The notes: a model not told the origin generated them from the letters alone. Numbered from the stretch's first letter, positions 48,968 to 59,829 are shown. The stretch is 64,000 bases of DNA from Bacteroidaceae bacterium (GCA_017619585.1 JAFZSA010000031.1:73671-137670); one strand, 5' to 3'. Translations and numbers: made by a program.

Positions 48968-51900
48968 TTAGAATCCAATCATTAAGTTGCAAGTAAATGA
49001 CTTCTTTGGCGGAGTCTTACTCTCGTCAACAGCACATTCGAAGCTTCCTGCTGATATGTCAGGATCAACACCTGTGTATTTTGTCCATACGAATGGGTTG
49101 TTAATTGAAGCAGACAACTTAAGGTTGTTGATGCGGTACTTCTTCAGTTTCTTGGCATCAAACTCATAGTTGAACTGGATGTACTGCATACGCAGATAGT
49201 TTCCTTTCTCTATGTAGCGGTCGCTCATCAGAGAGTTGTAGCTTCTGTATCCTGTTCCCCAGTTGTTAAGGGCACGAGGAATTACAGTTATATCGCCATT
49301 CTTGCGCCAACGCCATGTTGTGGCATAGCTCTGATTGTTGTTGTTGTACATGCTTTCGTATTCCATACGAGCCTTGTTGAAGATCATGTTGCCAATACGG
49401 AAATTGAAGCTTGTGTTAACAGAGAACTTACCATAGTATAGTGTTATACCGAAACCTCCATTACACTTGGGGTTAGAGCTGCCAAGGTAAACCATATCGT
49501 AACGGTCAATCTGGCCATCGTGGTTGATATCCTCGTAGATGGCATCACCACCTGAGAACTTCTTGCGGTATGACTCGTTGTAGCAATAGTACATGGGCAG
49601 GGGCTCACCCTTAGCGTTGGTAAGCATGTTGCCGTCTGCATCAAATGCGATAGGACAGGTTGCGTTCTCACCACGTCTTTCAGCAGCAGCAGCAGTGTTG
49701 ATCTTATAATCTTGTACCCAAGCGTCTTTTGCTGCATCATATTTGTAATGCCAACCGTTACCTAAGGCTCTGGCTTCGTCAACTGTGCTTGCATTACGGT
49801 ACTTGGTCTTACCATCTACGTCAACGTAAGGAACACTCTCGGCATAACCATAGTCGTTCATAGACTTGGTTGTGTAACCATTGTGCTCATAGTCATATCT
49901 GTACACACCTAAGTAGTGCAGACCGTAGAATGAACCCAATGCGTTTCCTAACTGTACACGCTTGTTCCATTTGAGGTTCTCTGGCTGATAGGTATCCTTA
50001 CCGTTCAGGTTCTCCAGGATAAGAGGATTCATCTCTTCTACCTCGTTGAAGTTCTGAGAGAGGTTACCACGTAACTTCATAGAGAATTTGCCAACCTTAC
50101 AGATCTTACCTGTACTAACGTTAACTTCCCAACCTTTGTTGCGCAGAGTACCACCGTTAACCTTTGACAATGTGCTGAAACCGTTGGCACTGGATACGCG
50201 GAGGTTCTTCATGATAAGGTCTGTTGTCTGGTTGTCATAGATATCCAAGTCTGCTGTAATCATACCCTTGAAGAGTTCCAGGTTGAAACCGTAGTCAATC
50301 TTACGAACCTTCTCCCAACGAAGATCGGTAAGAGAAAGATTCTCCGGTACAATTACCTGTTTGCCATTGTAATAGCCGTTGTTCTTGTACTTGTTGTACT
50401 GGTCGCTACCACTATTACCACCGTTACCTACTATAGCCCAGCTGGCACGTACTGACAACAACTGCAGCCATTTCTCGCTCCACTTCATGAACTTCTCGTC
50501 GCTGATATTCCAACGGGCAGCTGCAGAGGGGAACACAGCGTATTTGTGACCTGAACCGAATCCGGTACTACCATCTATACGCAATGAGGCATCAATGTTA
50601 TACTTACTCTTATATGAGTAGTGTGTATTGAAGTAGAAGTGCTGGCTACGCCATTCGCTTGTACCTGTTGATATTTCACGGATCAAACCTTCAACGGTTG
50701 GATCGGTAATGCCATCGGGTATGTTCCACTGGTTCATGGTCTGATCGCTACCGCTACCTGTAATCAACTCGAAACGTGCCAAGGCAGAGAATGTGTGATC
50801 CTTGTTTGCCGTGGGGGTGTAGAAACGCAAATCATGACGGGTTGAGAACTGCAGTGATTTGTCTTCTACGTTACCTACATAGTTACGCTCGTTATGCATT
50901 GGATTGTCCTGTTCGTAGTATGCGGCATTTTCTCCACCCCAGACCCAATCCATGGTCTTCAATTCGCTGGGGCAGTATCTGTCGTTACTGTTGTTGAATA
51001 CCTGTAATTCAACATCACCTACGTAGTTCAACTTGAACTGGTTGTCTTCCTTGCCCAGCAACTTGTATTCAATGCTGAACTGAGGCTTCAGGTTGTACTG
51101 CTTCATCTTCCACCAAGCCAGCATGGCACGTGCAACGGGGTTACCGTTTCTGAACATGTCGCGCAAATAGAATGAGGTGTGATAACCGTCATTGTTTAAT
51201 CTGCCAATACTACTGGTAGAATAAGAGGCAGCCAAGGGCAGCATATTGAAGTAGTTGCCTGTAAGGTTACCGTTGGAGTCATACTCATAAACGCTCATGT
51301 TAGGCATGGCCTTGTAAGCACGGTCCATGATACGGTCACCACTTGACTCATAGTTCTTGTGGTTGGTATAGAAACCTAAGTCGATGGTTGAGCTGAACTT
51401 GATACGGTCACTTACGTAGTAGTCCAAAGCGGTGTTTGAAGTGAAACGGTCCATTGTCTGACCAATGACCATACCTGAACTCTTATCGTAGTTGGCACTG
51501 ATACGGAATGTAGCCTTCTCGCCACCACCGGTGAGGTTTACAGAGAATCTGTGCTCCTGACCGAACTGCTTAACCTCATTTACCCAGTCAGTATTCTTGT
51601 TGTAGTTGTAGTAGATGTTGGGGTGAGAACGGTCATAATCCAACTCATACAGGCCCTTCTCGATGGTAGGCTGCTGCTGTGGATTGTAGTATGACTCCTT
51701 CATATACATGGTATAACCGTCACCATCCAGCATGTTGTAGCCCTTGGGCTGCCATGTACCGGTGAAGTTGTATCTGAAGTTCACACGTGTCTTACCTTTC
51801 TTACCACGCTTGGTCTTAATTTCAATAACACCGGCGGCACCTTTCATACCCCACTTGGCAGTAGAGGCACCATCCTTCAGTACGGTAATACTCTCAATAT

Positions 51901-52582
51901 CCTCGGGGTTTACACTCAGAAGGGTAGAGAACTGCTCCTCGTTGTCATAGTTTTCGAAGCTTTCATCCTTGTACTCATCGGGAATCTCAAAGATGTGGTC
52001 GTTCAATACAATCAGAGGCTGCTTGTTACCGTTGATGGTTGTGATACCACGTAAACGCATGGTAGTACCGGCACCAAGGTTACCAGAGTTAGGCACGATG
52101 TCGAGACCTGCAATCTGTCCCTGCAGAGCCTGGTCTACAGACTCGAAGGCAAGACCCTCAACATCCTTCATATCGAACTTCTGAACAGCACCGGAATACT
52201 CTTTGGCAGGAATATCCAGACCTGTGGTTGGGGAGATTCTTGTAGCTGTTTTCTCTACAGCCTTGAAGGTCTTGGTGTTGTCTTCCAATTTAATCTTCCA
52301 AGTAGTCTTTGTACCTACTTTAGAAATCCAGTCCTTGTATCCGATATAAGAAATCTTAATAGTATTATTAGGATCCTTTACGTTCATGGTAAAGTTACCG
52401 TTCATATCGGTAACGGCATGACTAACAGGACGGCTATTTTTATCATACTCAACGACATTTGCACCGATGATGACATCTATATCATCGGATACGGTACCGG
52501 AGATACGATGTTGCTGAGCGCTTGCGGGCAATGCCATCAAAGCTATCACCCATAGCATTATTAGCTTTATTGTTTTATTCAT
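48968..52582 (-). CDS. SusC/RagA-family TonB-linked outer-membrane transporter (cassette 1)
   Basis: A 1204-residue SusC-type transporter with a signal peptide (to MALPASAQ), CarboxypepD_reg (HRISGTVSDDIDVIIGANVV) and plug with RLRGITTINGNKQPLIVLND and PEDIESITVLKDGASTAKWG, followed by a 22-strand type barrel ending KKSFTCNLMIGF. It starts 12 nt after the FAS1 gene and ends 12 nt before SusD. The tight spacing shows one transcript. Confidence 0.95.
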   Translation of the reverse strand: MNKTIKLIMLWVIALMALPASAQQHRISGTVSDDIDVIIGANVVEYDKNSRPVSHAVTDMNGNFTMNVKDPNNTIKISYIGYKDWISKVGTKTTWKIKLEDNTKTFKAVEKTATRISPTTGLDIPAKEYSGAVQKFDMKDVEGLAFESVDQALQGQIAGLDIVPNSGNLGAGTTMRLRGITTINGNKQPLIVLNDHIFEIPDEYKDESFENYDNEEQFSTLLSVNPEDIESITVLKDGASTAKWGMKGAAGVIEIKTKRGKKGKTRVNFRYNFTGTWQPKGYNMLDGDGYTMYMKESYYNPQQQPTIEKGLYELDYDRSHPNIYYNYNKNTDWVNEVKQFGQEHRFSVNLTGGGEKATFRISANYDKSSGMVIGQTMDRFTSNTALDYYVSDRIKFSSTIDLGFYTNHKNYESSGDRIMDRAYKAMPNMSVYEYDSNGNLTGNYFNMLPLAASYSTSSIGRLNNDGYHTSFYLRDMFRNGNPVARAMLAWWKMKQYNLKPQFSIEYKLLGKEDNQFKLNYVGDVELQVFNNSNDRYCPSELKTMDWVWGGENAAYYEQDNPMHNERNYVGNVEDKSLQFSTRHDLRFYTPTANKDHTFSALARFELITGSGSDQTMNQWNIPDGITDPTVEGLIREISTGTSEWRSQHFYFNTHYSYKSKYNIDASLRIDGSTGFGSGHKYAVFPSAAARWNISDEKFMKWSEKWLQLLSVRASWAIVGNGGNSGSDQYNKYKNNGYYNGKQVIVPENLSLTDLRWEKVRKIDYGFNLELFKGMITADLDIYDNQTTDLIMKNLRVSSANGFSTLSKVNGGTLRNKGWEVNVSTGKICKVGKFSMKLRGNLSQNFNEVEEMNPLILENLNGKDTYQPENLKWNKRVQLGNALGSFYGLHYLGVYRYDYEHNGYTTKSMNDYGYAESVPYVDVDGKTKYRNASTVDEARALGNGWHYKYDAAKDAWVQDYKINTAAAAERRGENATCPIAFDADGNMLTNAKGEPLPMYYCYNESYRKKFSGGDAIYEDINHDGQIDRYDMVYLGSSNPKCNGGFGITLYYGKFSVNTSFNFRIGNMIFNKARMEYESMYNNNNQSYATTWRWRKNGDITVIPRALNNWGTGYRSYNSLMSDRYIEKGNYLRMQYIQFNYEFDAKKLKKYRINNLKLSASINNPFVWTKYTGVDPDISAGSFECAVDESKTPPKKSFTCNLMIGF

Positions 52583-52594
52583 AGTGGGAGTAAA

Positions 52595-55500
52595 TTATTT
52601 GATTGCTTTGATTGCGTATCTCTTCAAATACTTCTTTGCATTCGCTGTAGTGCTCCATGCGCTGTCATGACGACCACCTACCAGTGCAGTGTGGTTCAGA
52701 ACGCCATTGATCTGATGGATTACAGCGGCACTTGATGCATCAAGAACGATATTCTTCATTGCGACGCCACGAGGAGATGCAGCTGTAGAAGAACTGCCAT
52801 TCTTCTTGCTACAAGAGATATCACGTGCAAGAATGTTGTTAAGCTCCTTAACGGTAGGAATCTTGTTGTTGCTATCCTTTTTATATGTAACGTCGTCGCA
52901 CACGCGAAGAACTGTCTCGTCTCCTTGCTTTACACGGTCAACATGAATCTTGCAGAACAAGCCTGTCTCGTGGTCATAACTTGAAGTTACCATTTCTCCG
53001 TTAGCATCACTGAGTTCTGACTTGTCGGCAAATACAGAGTTGTCGGCAAAGTGATAACGGATGAAGTTGGTCAGATAAGTAATCTTGGCAGCAATACGGA
53101 CACTGTCTTCGTAAGTCTCCAGTTCGTTGGTGTACACGTATTCACCGGTTTGTGCGTCTTTCTCCCATGCTCCTGTCTCAGAATTTACCTCATGCTTGCA
53201 GTGAGAATGGTAGTCTTTGTAAATTTCCTCCCATGTAGGAAGACCATTTGCAATAGCTTCGCGGATAGCTTCGTTTGTGGGAACAAATACTGTGTAACGG
53301 TAGTTGTTGAAGAACTGAATGTTGTAATCCAATCCGTTGTCCTCGCAGAAGATGTAGAATTTCTTCTTGGCTGCTTTCTGCTCAGAGGCCTGTGCCTTTG
53401 AATTTACCAAGCCGCAACCCATAATCTCTGTGTCATAGCTGTTTGCATCGCAGAGTTCGTAGAATGCACTGTAGGGATTAGCTGCCCATGCAGCCTCTGA
53501 ATAACCCTTAGGATTGTATTTGGAATCCAGCATATCGTCTGTCAGGATACTCCATACGCTTCGGTATGTGGGAACCATAGGAGAGTCCAGTACGTATGTA
53601 CCACCGTTCTTCAGGTTGGGGAAGGGAGCTGTAACCTCACATTGTGTAACACCCTTGTTTACTCCGTTACCAGTGAAACCCTGGCGCTCGTTCTCGAGCT
53701 GGAAACCGCCCTTGGCTGCAATGATATTGTTGTTCTCATCGCGAACAACCTTAATGGCATTACCGTTCTTGGAAAGGAAGTATTCGTCTTCTCCGTCAAT
53801 GGGGTTGGTACCATCGTGTACAATGGTGTGGCTCTCCAGAATATCTTTCAGACGGTTGACAATATCTGTAGGTTCAATATCAGCGGTTCTGAGAACGTCT
53901 CCCATACTACCTATAGGCAGAGGATTTTTGGGGTCAAGGTTTGTACCGTAGGGATCAATATATCTGTAACAGTCTGCAGCAACAGCAACCTGACCGGTTG
54001 CCACGGGCTTGTATTTCATTTGAACAACACGTGGATTCCTACTCTTCATACTGGTTGGGTCATAATAATAGAGAAGACCTGCATCGCTAGGCATGAAGAA
54101 TGTGAATCTACTCTGCATAGCCTTGAGGTATGCGTAGTAGTTCAAACCCATGTTGCTCTGGTCGTAGATAGCCCAGTTCATAATCTTGTTGGTTGTACTG
54201 ATGAAGGCAGGAGCTGTAACTGATGTGAAGTCAGCAGGACCGTACACCTGATCCATAATATATACGGCACCGTTGCTTGCCATCAGACAGGTATCAATCT
54301 TTTCAATATCCTCGGGATAGAACAACTGTTCCAGCGCATCGTCTTTCTGTTTTGTCATCTTGCTGGGTACTGAACCAACAAATGAGCGCAACATAATTAT
54401 ATTTATAAGCTTCTGAAGCGTTGGCAAAGGAATACAGTCAATTTGCTTGTACAGTTCCTCGTAAGTTGTAGGAGTAGCATAGGGAATCTCATACTTTGTA
54501 CCTTCACGCTGGTAGTAGGTCTTAATCAACTGCTTACCACCGGCATTGATAAAGTAGTTCCAAAGGGTAGAGTCGCTGGGAACGAACATGGCTGCCATGT
54601 CTTTCTCGCGGTTCTCGGGATGCTGTCTGTCTTCATAGTACTCGTTCCATGCGGGGTCGTACTTCAGACTTACATCACCGGCACCAGCATAGTCCTTCAA
54701 ATCTGCTGGCATTGCATCGGCAGTGTACTTGAAGGGGTAGTAATTCTTGTAGGTACCTCCTCTGTCTCCGGGTTCAGATGCCAAGGCTCTGCCACCTGCA
54801 CTCATATCAGAGAAGTAGCGCTTGGTGAAGATGGAGTCGGTGAACTCGGGGTGCAGCACCTTGTAGTCCGTTGTAATACGATGATTGTAGAAGGGGGCAC
54901 AGTAACGGTCAAGCATGTGACTGAAGATGTTGGTCTTTCCGTTGGTGCGGATAACCTCAGCCATACTTGCCAATGGGCAAAGAGGCTTCTCAGTCTTGTT
55001 GACATATCCGTTCTGACATACAATATCTGTGGTGTCAAGGTGAGCATCGTAGATATGAACATCGCTGGTGATACGCTCACGTCCCATAAACTTGGGGAAG
55101 TCGAAATCACTGTTGATGTTGTTTCTTGACATATGCTCCTGAGTAAAGTGGATCATCATGGTAAGGCTGGAGTCGGTAACCATGTAAATACCATTACCTC
55201 CGTTCTCCTTACGGAAGCGATACCAATAGTCTTTGTCAACAGGGTTGTAGTCAACAGGCAGATCTTCAGACTTGACGTATGTGATGGTGTCTGTTGCTGC
55301 TACGTCTGTAAAACGGCGCATGTACTCACCGCGGGTTGGAGGATTTTCGCCACTTGCTTCGCTACTTGCCAGGTTTTCCATTACGATGGCATTGTTGAGC
55401 ATACTGGTGTGAATCAACAGCTTCTTCTGTGCTACACTCAGATTCTCGTAAGAGGTGGCATAATGCCATGGGTTACTTTCGGGCAGCTTTTCATTTTTCT

Positions 55501-55807
55501 TGAAGAATGCCTCCCAAGCGGCATCGTCTGCTACGAAGACGGTCTTTGAGCCTGTCTTGCTCAACTCCTCGGTCAGCGGACGTGCGTTAGCAGGATTAAC
55601 ATCCTTGTCGGCAAGCAATCTCAAATACGTTTTGAAATTGCCGGACTTCTCAAGGCTTTCGTAAATGCTTGTATTCAACCATTCTGGTTTCTCGTCGTCC
55701 AGAAGGTATTCGTCTTTACAAGCATACATCAGCCCGCAAGCTGCCATTAGGCAAATCATTCGAGATGAATGCCTACTCCATTTGCTTAAACGGTTTGTCA
55801 TACGCAT
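52595..55807 (-). CDS. Large fasciclin (FAS1) lipoprotein, first gene of the double cassette operon
   Basis: A 1070-residue lipoprotein. The Cys is C30 (LMYAC) or C24; C30 is followed by KDE, which fits the K-(D/E)2 surface-export signal known in Bacteroidetes. Four stretches look like FAS1 H1 boxes: TVFVADDAAWEAF (about 89), AMFVPSDSTLW (about 406), FTFFMPSDAG (about 566) and YTVFVPTNEA (about 836). An H2-like INGVLNHTALVG lies at about 1035. Alternative start: ATG at 55801. It is the promoter-proximal gene, so it is probably made in high amounts. Its role is unknown; it could cap, extend or help assemble the SusCD complex, or bind ligand. Confidence 0.85.
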   Translation of the reverse strand: MRMTNRLSKWSRHSSRMICLMAACGLMYACKDEYLLDDEKPEWLNTSIYESLEKSGNFKTYLRLLADKDVNPANARPLTEELSKTGSKTVFVADDAAWEAFFKKNEKLPESNPWHYATSYENLSVAQKKLLIHTSMLNNAIVMENLASSEASGENPPTRGEYMRRFTDVAATDTITYVKSEDLPVDYNPVDKDYWYRFRKENGGNGIYMVTDSSLTMMIHFTQEHMSRNNINSDFDFPKFMGRERITSDVHIYDAHLDTTDIVCQNGYVNKTEKPLCPLASMAEVIRTNGKTNIFSHMLDRYCAPFYNHRITTDYKVLHPEFTDSIFTKRYFSDMSAGGRALASEPGDRGGTYKNYYPFKYTADAMPADLKDYAGAGDVSLKYDPAWNEYYEDRQHPENREKDMAAMFVPSDSTLWNYFINAGGKQLIKTYYQREGTKYEIPYATPTTYEELYKQIDCIPLPTLQKLINIIMLRSFVGSVPSKMTKQKDDALEQLFYPEDIEKIDTCLMASNGAVYIMDQVYGPADFTSVTAPAFISTTNKIMNWAIYDQSNMGLNYYAYLKAMQSRFTFFMPSDAGLLYYYDPTSMKSRNPRVVQMKYKPVATGQVAVAADCYRYIDPYGTNLDPKNPLPIGSMGDVLRTADIEPTDIVNRLKDILESHTIVHDGTNPIDGEDEYFLSKNGNAIKVVRDENNNIIAAKGGFQLENERQGFTGNGVNKGVTQCEVTAPFPNLKNGGTYVLDSPMVPTYRSVWSILTDDMLDSKYNPKGYSEAAWAANPYSAFYELCDANSYDTEIMGCGLVNSKAQASEQKAAKKKFYIFCEDNGLDYNIQFFNNYRYTVFVPTNEAIREAIANGLPTWEEIYKDYHSHCKHEVNSETGAWEKDAQTGEYVYTNELETYEDSVRIAAKITYLTNFIRYHFADNSVFADKSELSDANGEMVTSSYDHETGLFCKIHVDRVKQGDETVLRVCDDVTYKKDSNNKIPTVKELNNILARDISCSKKNGSSSTAASPRGVAMKNIVLDASSAAVIHQINGVLNHTALVGGRHDSAWSTTANAKKYLKRYAIKAIK

Positions 55808-55882
55808 TTTTTTGTGTTATTTTAGTTTAAATTATTTATGTTTCTTAACCACTTTTTTGCACATTTTAGGTGCTTAACAGAG

Positions 55883-55890
55883 CAAATTTA
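55883..55890 (-). promoter_or_regulatory. -7 promoter box of the FAS1-SusC-SusD operon
   Basis: The minus strand reads TAAATTTG, a match to TAnnTTTG, about 75 nt upstream of the first ATG. A -33 TTTG was not found at the expected distance, so an activator or alternative sigma factor may be needed. Confidence 0.55.
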
Positions 55891-55904
55891 CGTTTTTTTT
55901 ACTG

Positions 55905-55930
55905 AATCCCCCTAAGGGAAGTGTTCTTTT
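55905..55930 (+). repeat. Degenerate GC-rich palindromic repeat
   Basis: AATCCCCCTAAGGGAAGTG followed by TTCTTTT resembles a decayed copy of the 3769-type repeat. It lies just upstream of the operon -7 box. Confidence 0.4.
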
Positions 55931-55973
55931 AAGTTTAAATTTAAGACAAATTAACAAATGAAACAATGGTTTT

Positions 55974-58385
55974 TCATTCTTCTGCCGTTGTGACCTCCGT
56001 TTGTGTGTCTATTTCGCTGTTATTTGGCGTTGAATTGTCATCTGAGTTGTTTTCGTTTTCAGATTCTTCGGACAAAGTGCTGTCTGGCGCCTCTACATAA
56101 TCGCTGCCTGACCATAGCTTGGGATCCAGGTCTTTGGGCTCTGCAAACTTGGCTTTGTATTTGCTGAATCTTTTGTCGTTCAGGACTTTCTTGATAAAAT
56201 CTCCGAATATAGGCAAGGCGGCCTTTCCTCCCTGCCCGAGAGCGCCTGTTCTGAAATGTATGCACGGGAATTCTCCTCCTACCCATACACCGCCCACTAA
56301 CTTAGGCGTGACACCAACGTACCAGGCGTCGGCATGATTGTTGCTGGTTCCGGTCTTTCCTCCAAAATCTGTTGTTTGCGTATGACCGCCAATGTATTCC
56401 CACATACCCGCCGAGGTTCCGTGAAGTCCGCTTCTCAGCATTATTTGCATCAGATATGCTGATTTGTAGGGGATTGCCTGCTTTTCGTGTTTCTTGGATT
56501 TGTAAATAATATTTCCGTCTCTGTCTTCAATGCGTGATATCATTATGGGCATGTTGTATTTACCGTCGTTCACAACGGTACAGTAGCTGTTGGTAAGTTC
56601 CAGCAGATCCACCACACTACTGCCCAGACACAGCGATTTTGTTTCCTGTAGCGGAGTCTTAATACCCATGTCGTATGCAGTCTTTATGATGTTCTTGACA
56701 CCTACTTCAAGTCCTACGGATACGGCAATGGTGTTGACGCTGCTGGCAAAGGCTCTCTTAAGTGACATTTCTGCGTTGGAATAGGTTCCGTCTGCATTGT
56801 GTGGAATCCATACTTCGTCGCCTCCAGGCTCCTTGTACTCTATCCTGGCGTCCCTTCTCCTGGTGCTTGGTGACATTCCCTGGTTCATGGCTTCGGTGTA
56901 GACAAACAGTTTGAAGGTTGAGCCCGGCTGATGTTTGGCTGTTATGTTGTCAAAGTTCCATGAGTCATAATCGATATTGCCAATCCATGCTTTTATTTCT
57001 CGGGTGTCGGGCTCCATGGCAATGAAACCGCAGTGCATAAGTTTCACCATATAACGTATGGAATCCATTGTGCTGAGCTCCTTGACTGCAGGACCGTCAT
57101 AAGTAAAGACTTTAACGGGGTGGGGGAGGTTAAGATAGTAGTCTATCGAGTCATTATTGTCAGGATATTTCTCTTTCAATCTTTTGTATTCCGACGTCTT
57201 TTTGGCAATGTTTTCAATGAACTCGGGTATCTCTTTGTGCTTGCTGTCCTGCCATGGTGGCGTATTACCCCAATGGGAGTAGAATTGATTCTGCAGTGAC
57301 TGCATTTTCTTTCTTACTGCTTCTTCTGCGTACTTCTGCAGGCGTGTGTCAAGTGTAGTGTAGATCTTCAGTCCGTCTGAATAGACATCCAACTTGTTAC
57401 TTGCATCATAGCCTGGCACTTCTCCCATCTCGCATAGCATGTCAAGGTATTCTACAAGTTCGTCGCGGAAGTATGGTGCAAACTCATTCGGGGATTTTTC
57501 GTTGCTCCTTTGGGCCAATTCTATGGGAAGTGATTTCAGTGAGTCGAGTTGTGCCTGGCTTACAGGGTTGCCGTTTATGATGATGTGGTTGTGCTCGTAC
57601 ACAACGTCAAGGACGGTATTACGCCTCTCCCGACTGTTCTTCGGGTTGGTTCTCGGGTTGTAGATGCTTGTTCCTTTTAGCAAGCCAACCAGTGTGGCAG
57701 CCTGGTCGTATGTCAGCCTATCCGGTGTAGTGCCGAAGTATCTGGCAGCGGCTGTCTTGATGCCAAAGGAGTTGTTGCCAAAGTCAACCGTATTGAGGTA
57801 CATTGTCAGAATCTCTTCTTTGCTGAAAATCATCTCCAACTTTGTTGCAACAATCCATTCCTTGGCCTTCATTATCAGAATTCTGACTCCGGGAATCTTG
57901 CCCAATAGTCCTGTGCGGTGCTTGGTTCGTACACGGAACATGTTCTTGGCAAGCTGTTGTGTTATGGTGCTGGCTCCACGGGCATGTCCGGAGAACATAT
58001 CCTTTACTGCAGAGAACAGTCCTTTGAAGTCAATGCCGTGATGATGGTAGAATCTCTCGTCTTCCGTATCTACCAGAGTACGTATCAGGATAGGGGAGAT
58101 TTCTTCGTATTCTATTGCGGTTCTGTCCTCGCTGTAATATCTTCCTATTAGTTGACCGTCTGCACTGTAAATCTCGGATGCTTCGTTGACAGTCGGATTC
58201 TTGATGTCCGAGAAACTTGGCGTACTGCCAAACAGGTAGAATAAATTCAGGTCAACGGAAATAAAGAAGAAAAGAATGGAAAGAAAGAATGTGCAAATCC
58301 ATGCAGCTGTTTTCTTGTACCAGGGTCCACTGTATATTCTTCTGAGTTTTCCCTTGGTTTTGTTCCAAACATTTTTGTAGCTCAT
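55974..58385 (-). CDS. Class A penicillin-binding protein (PBP1A-like)
   Basis: An 803-residue bifunctional peptidoglycan synthase. One membrane anchor at about 28-50 ([18 protein letters not shown]). The GT51 glycosyltransferase domain has [16 protein letters not shown] and [14 protein letters not shown]. The transpeptidase domain has the SxxK motif in [13 protein letters not shown] in [10 protein letters not shown] and KTGTS in [14 protein letters not shown]. The C-terminus is an acidic, Ser/Asn-rich tail of about 40 residues. The start overlaps the miaA stop by 4 nt, so translation is probably coupled. It is the last gene of the lpx operon. Confidence 0.96.
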   Translation of the reverse strand: MSYKNVWNKTKGKLRRIYSGPWYKKTAAWICTFFLSILFFFISVDLNLFYLFGSTPSFSDIKNPTVNEASEIYSADGQLIGRYYSEDRTAIEYEEISPILIRTLVDTEDERFYHHHGIDFKGLFSAVKDMFSGHARGASTITQQLAKNMFRVRTKHRTGLLGKIPGVRILIMKAKEWIVATKLEMIFSKEEILTMYLNTVDFGNNSFGIKTAAARYFGTTPDRLTYDQAATLVGLLKGTSIYNPRTNPKNSRERRNTVLDVVYEHNHIIINGNPVSQAQLDSLKSLPIELAQRSNEKSPNEFAPYFRDELVEYLDMLCEMGEVPGYDASNKLDVYSDGLKIYTTLDTRLQKYAEEAVRKKMQSLQNQFYSHWGNTPPWQDSKHKEIPEFIENIAKKTSEYKRLKEKYPDNNDSIDYYLNLPHPVKVFTYDGPAVKELSTMDSIRYMVKLMHCGFIAMEPDTREIKAWIGNIDYDSWNFDNITAKHQPGSTFKLFVYTEAMNQGMSPSTRRRDARIEYKEPGGDEVWIPHNADGTYSNAEMSLKRAFASSVNTIAVSVGLEVGVKNIIKTAYDMGIKTPLQETKSLCLGSSVVDLLELTNSYCTVVNDGKYNMPIMISRIEDRDGNIIYKSKKHEKQAIPYKSAYLMQIMLRSGLHGTSAGMWEYIGGHTQTTDFGGKTGTSNNHADAWYVGVTPKLVGGVWVGGEFPCIHFRTGALGQGGKAALPIFGDFIKKVLNDKRFSKYKAKFAEPKDLDPKLWSGSDYVEAPDSTLSEESENENNSDDNSTPNNSEIDTQTEVTTAEE

Positions 58386-59287
58386 AGTTTTGATTGTATG
58401 TTTGTTGAAATGAAATCCATAATTTCTTTTTCGTTGTCGGGGTTAAACCAATGAATGCTCTCGTCGTGCGCAAACCATGTCATTTGTTTCTTTGCATAGT
58501 CCCTGGTATTCTTCTTGATTTTCTCAACGGCAAATTCCAAGTCCCATGTCCCGTCTATATAATTGAAAAGCTCTTTGTATCCTACGGTATTCAATGCATT
58601 CAGCTGACGATAAGGATAAAGGCGTTTGGCTTCTTCAAGCAAGCCTTCCTCCATCATCATGTCAACGCGCCTGTTGATTCTGTCGAAGAGGTCTTCTCTG
58701 TCTCTTCTCAGGCCTATCTTGATTATCTGGAAAGGTCGTTCTTTCTTCTTGCGAATGCGGAAAGAGGTATATGTTTTTCCGGAGGTGTAGCAGATCTCAA
58801 GTGCATGAACAATCCGCTTTGGGTTCTTAAGGTCAACAATATTGTAATATTCGGGGTCAAGTAGCTTGAGTTCATTCCTCAGTTTGTCTAACCCTTCTGT
58901 TTGAAGTCTTGCTTTCAACTCTTCCCTTATTTCCGGGGCTACAGTGGGGATGTCATCGATACCGTTGCAAACGGCATCAATGTACATCATGCTTCCACCG
59001 GATAGGAGAAGGTTGTCGTGTGTCTGGCTTAACTGGTCTGTAAGCTTGATGACGTCCTCTTCGTATTGGGCGGCACTGTAATATTGCTGGAGTTCCAGTA
59101 TCTTTACAAAATAGTGCTTCACTTCGTCCAATTGCCTGTCGGTAGGAGCGGCTGTGCCAATGCTCATGTCCTTGTATATCTGCCTGCTGTCGCAGTTGAT
59201 GATAGGACTGCCCAGCAATTTGGCGATATTGAATGATAAGGCGGTCTTTCCTACTGCAGTCGGACCTAAAAGAACAAAGAGTTTCAT
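58382..59287 (-). CDS. miaA: tRNA dimethylallyltransferase MiaA
   Basis: A 301-residue enzyme that adds a dimethylallyl group to A37 of tRNAs reading UNN codons. P-loop [11 protein letters not shown] (8-18), the [17 protein letters not shown] motif, [16 protein letters not shown] and the C-terminal [12 protein letters not shown] are the family marks. Both ends overlap neighbours by 4 nt, with the pRiA4b-like gene upstream and the PBP gene downstream. Confidence 0.98.
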   Translation of the reverse strand: MKLFVLLGPTAVGKTALSFNIAKLLGSPIINCDSRQIYKDMSIGTAAPTDRQLDEVKHYFVKILELQQYYSAAQYEEDVIKLTDQLSQTHDNLLLSGGSMMYIDAVCNGIDDIPTVAPEIREELKARLQTEGLDKLRNELKLLDPEYYNIVDLKNPKRIVHALEICYTSGKTYTSFRIRKKKERPFQIIKIGLRRDREDLFDRINRRVDMMMEEGLLEEAKRLYPYRQLNALNTVGYKELFNYIDGTWDLEFAVEKIKKNTRDYAKKQMTWFAHDESIHWFNPDNEKEIMDFISTNIQSKL

Positions 59288-59817
59288 TCGTTTATTTCGA
59301 AGCCTTCCATGTCCAGTTCGTCTTCTTCGAAGTTCTCGTCTCCATAAAAGTCTTCCTCCACGTCTCCTTCTGTGTTTTCAGAGCTGGATGGGGTTGCAAT
59401 ATCTTCTGTTATATGCTGGGTTGGTGGGACACCGTGCATTCTGCTTATTCTTCCTTCCTTTTCTGGCTGTCCGAATAATATCTCGCTTATTTCCATCAGG
59501 AAGAATCTTTTGCCTTCGGGGTCAAAGATGTATGCTATTCGCTGTCCTTCTTCTTCCAGGAAGTCGCGCAGAGCGCAGTCCGACATCAGGTTGACATCCT
59601 CTTCTGTATCTATGTCTATAGGGGTGGTCTGGCGAATGTGTTCTTTTACTCGCCATTCATCATCGCAGATGAGGAAGCCGTGATTGCTCATGTCCTGATA
59701 TTTACAGGTATCCAAAATGAGGTTGTGAAGTTCTGCGAATTTGGCTTCTGCGTCAATCTTAGCCTCCATCACGAAGTCTTCAATCTCTTGGCTGAATATT
59801 GTTATTCTAAATGTCAT
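59284..59817 (-). CDS. pRiA4b ORF-3-like protein of unknown function
   Basis: A 177-residue acidic protein. The N-terminal 120 residues match the pRiA4b ORF-3 (IS1096 TnpR-like) family: [55 protein letters not shown]. The C-terminus (about 140-177) is a low-complexity acidic tail. There is no signal peptide or membrane segment, so it is probably cytoplasmic. The family is named after plasmid and IS-associated genes, but here it is part of a housekeeping operon, 4 nt overlapping miaA and 12 nt after lpxA. No function is known. Confidence 0.82.
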   Translation of the reverse strand: MTFRITIFSQEIEDFVMEAKIDAEAKFAELHNLILDTCKYQDMSNHGFLICDDEWRVKEHIRQTTPIDIDTEEDVNLMSDCALRDFLEEEGQRIAYIFDPEGKRFFLMEISEILFGQPEKEGRISRMHGVPPTQHITEDIATPSSSENTEGDVEEDFYGDENFEEDELDMEGFEINE

Positions 59818-59829
59818 CTGTTTATTGTT

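Noticed and set aside
39014..55807. Classical polysaccharide utilisation locus
   Set aside because: No glycoside hydrolase, lyase, sulfatase or HTCS/SusR regulator is present, so the usual PUL label is not supported beyond the SusC/SusD pairs.
59284..59817. Insertion sequence passenger gene
   Set aside because: Although the family is named from IS1096, no transposase, inverted repeats or target duplication are near, and the gene overlaps miaA as in a stable operon.
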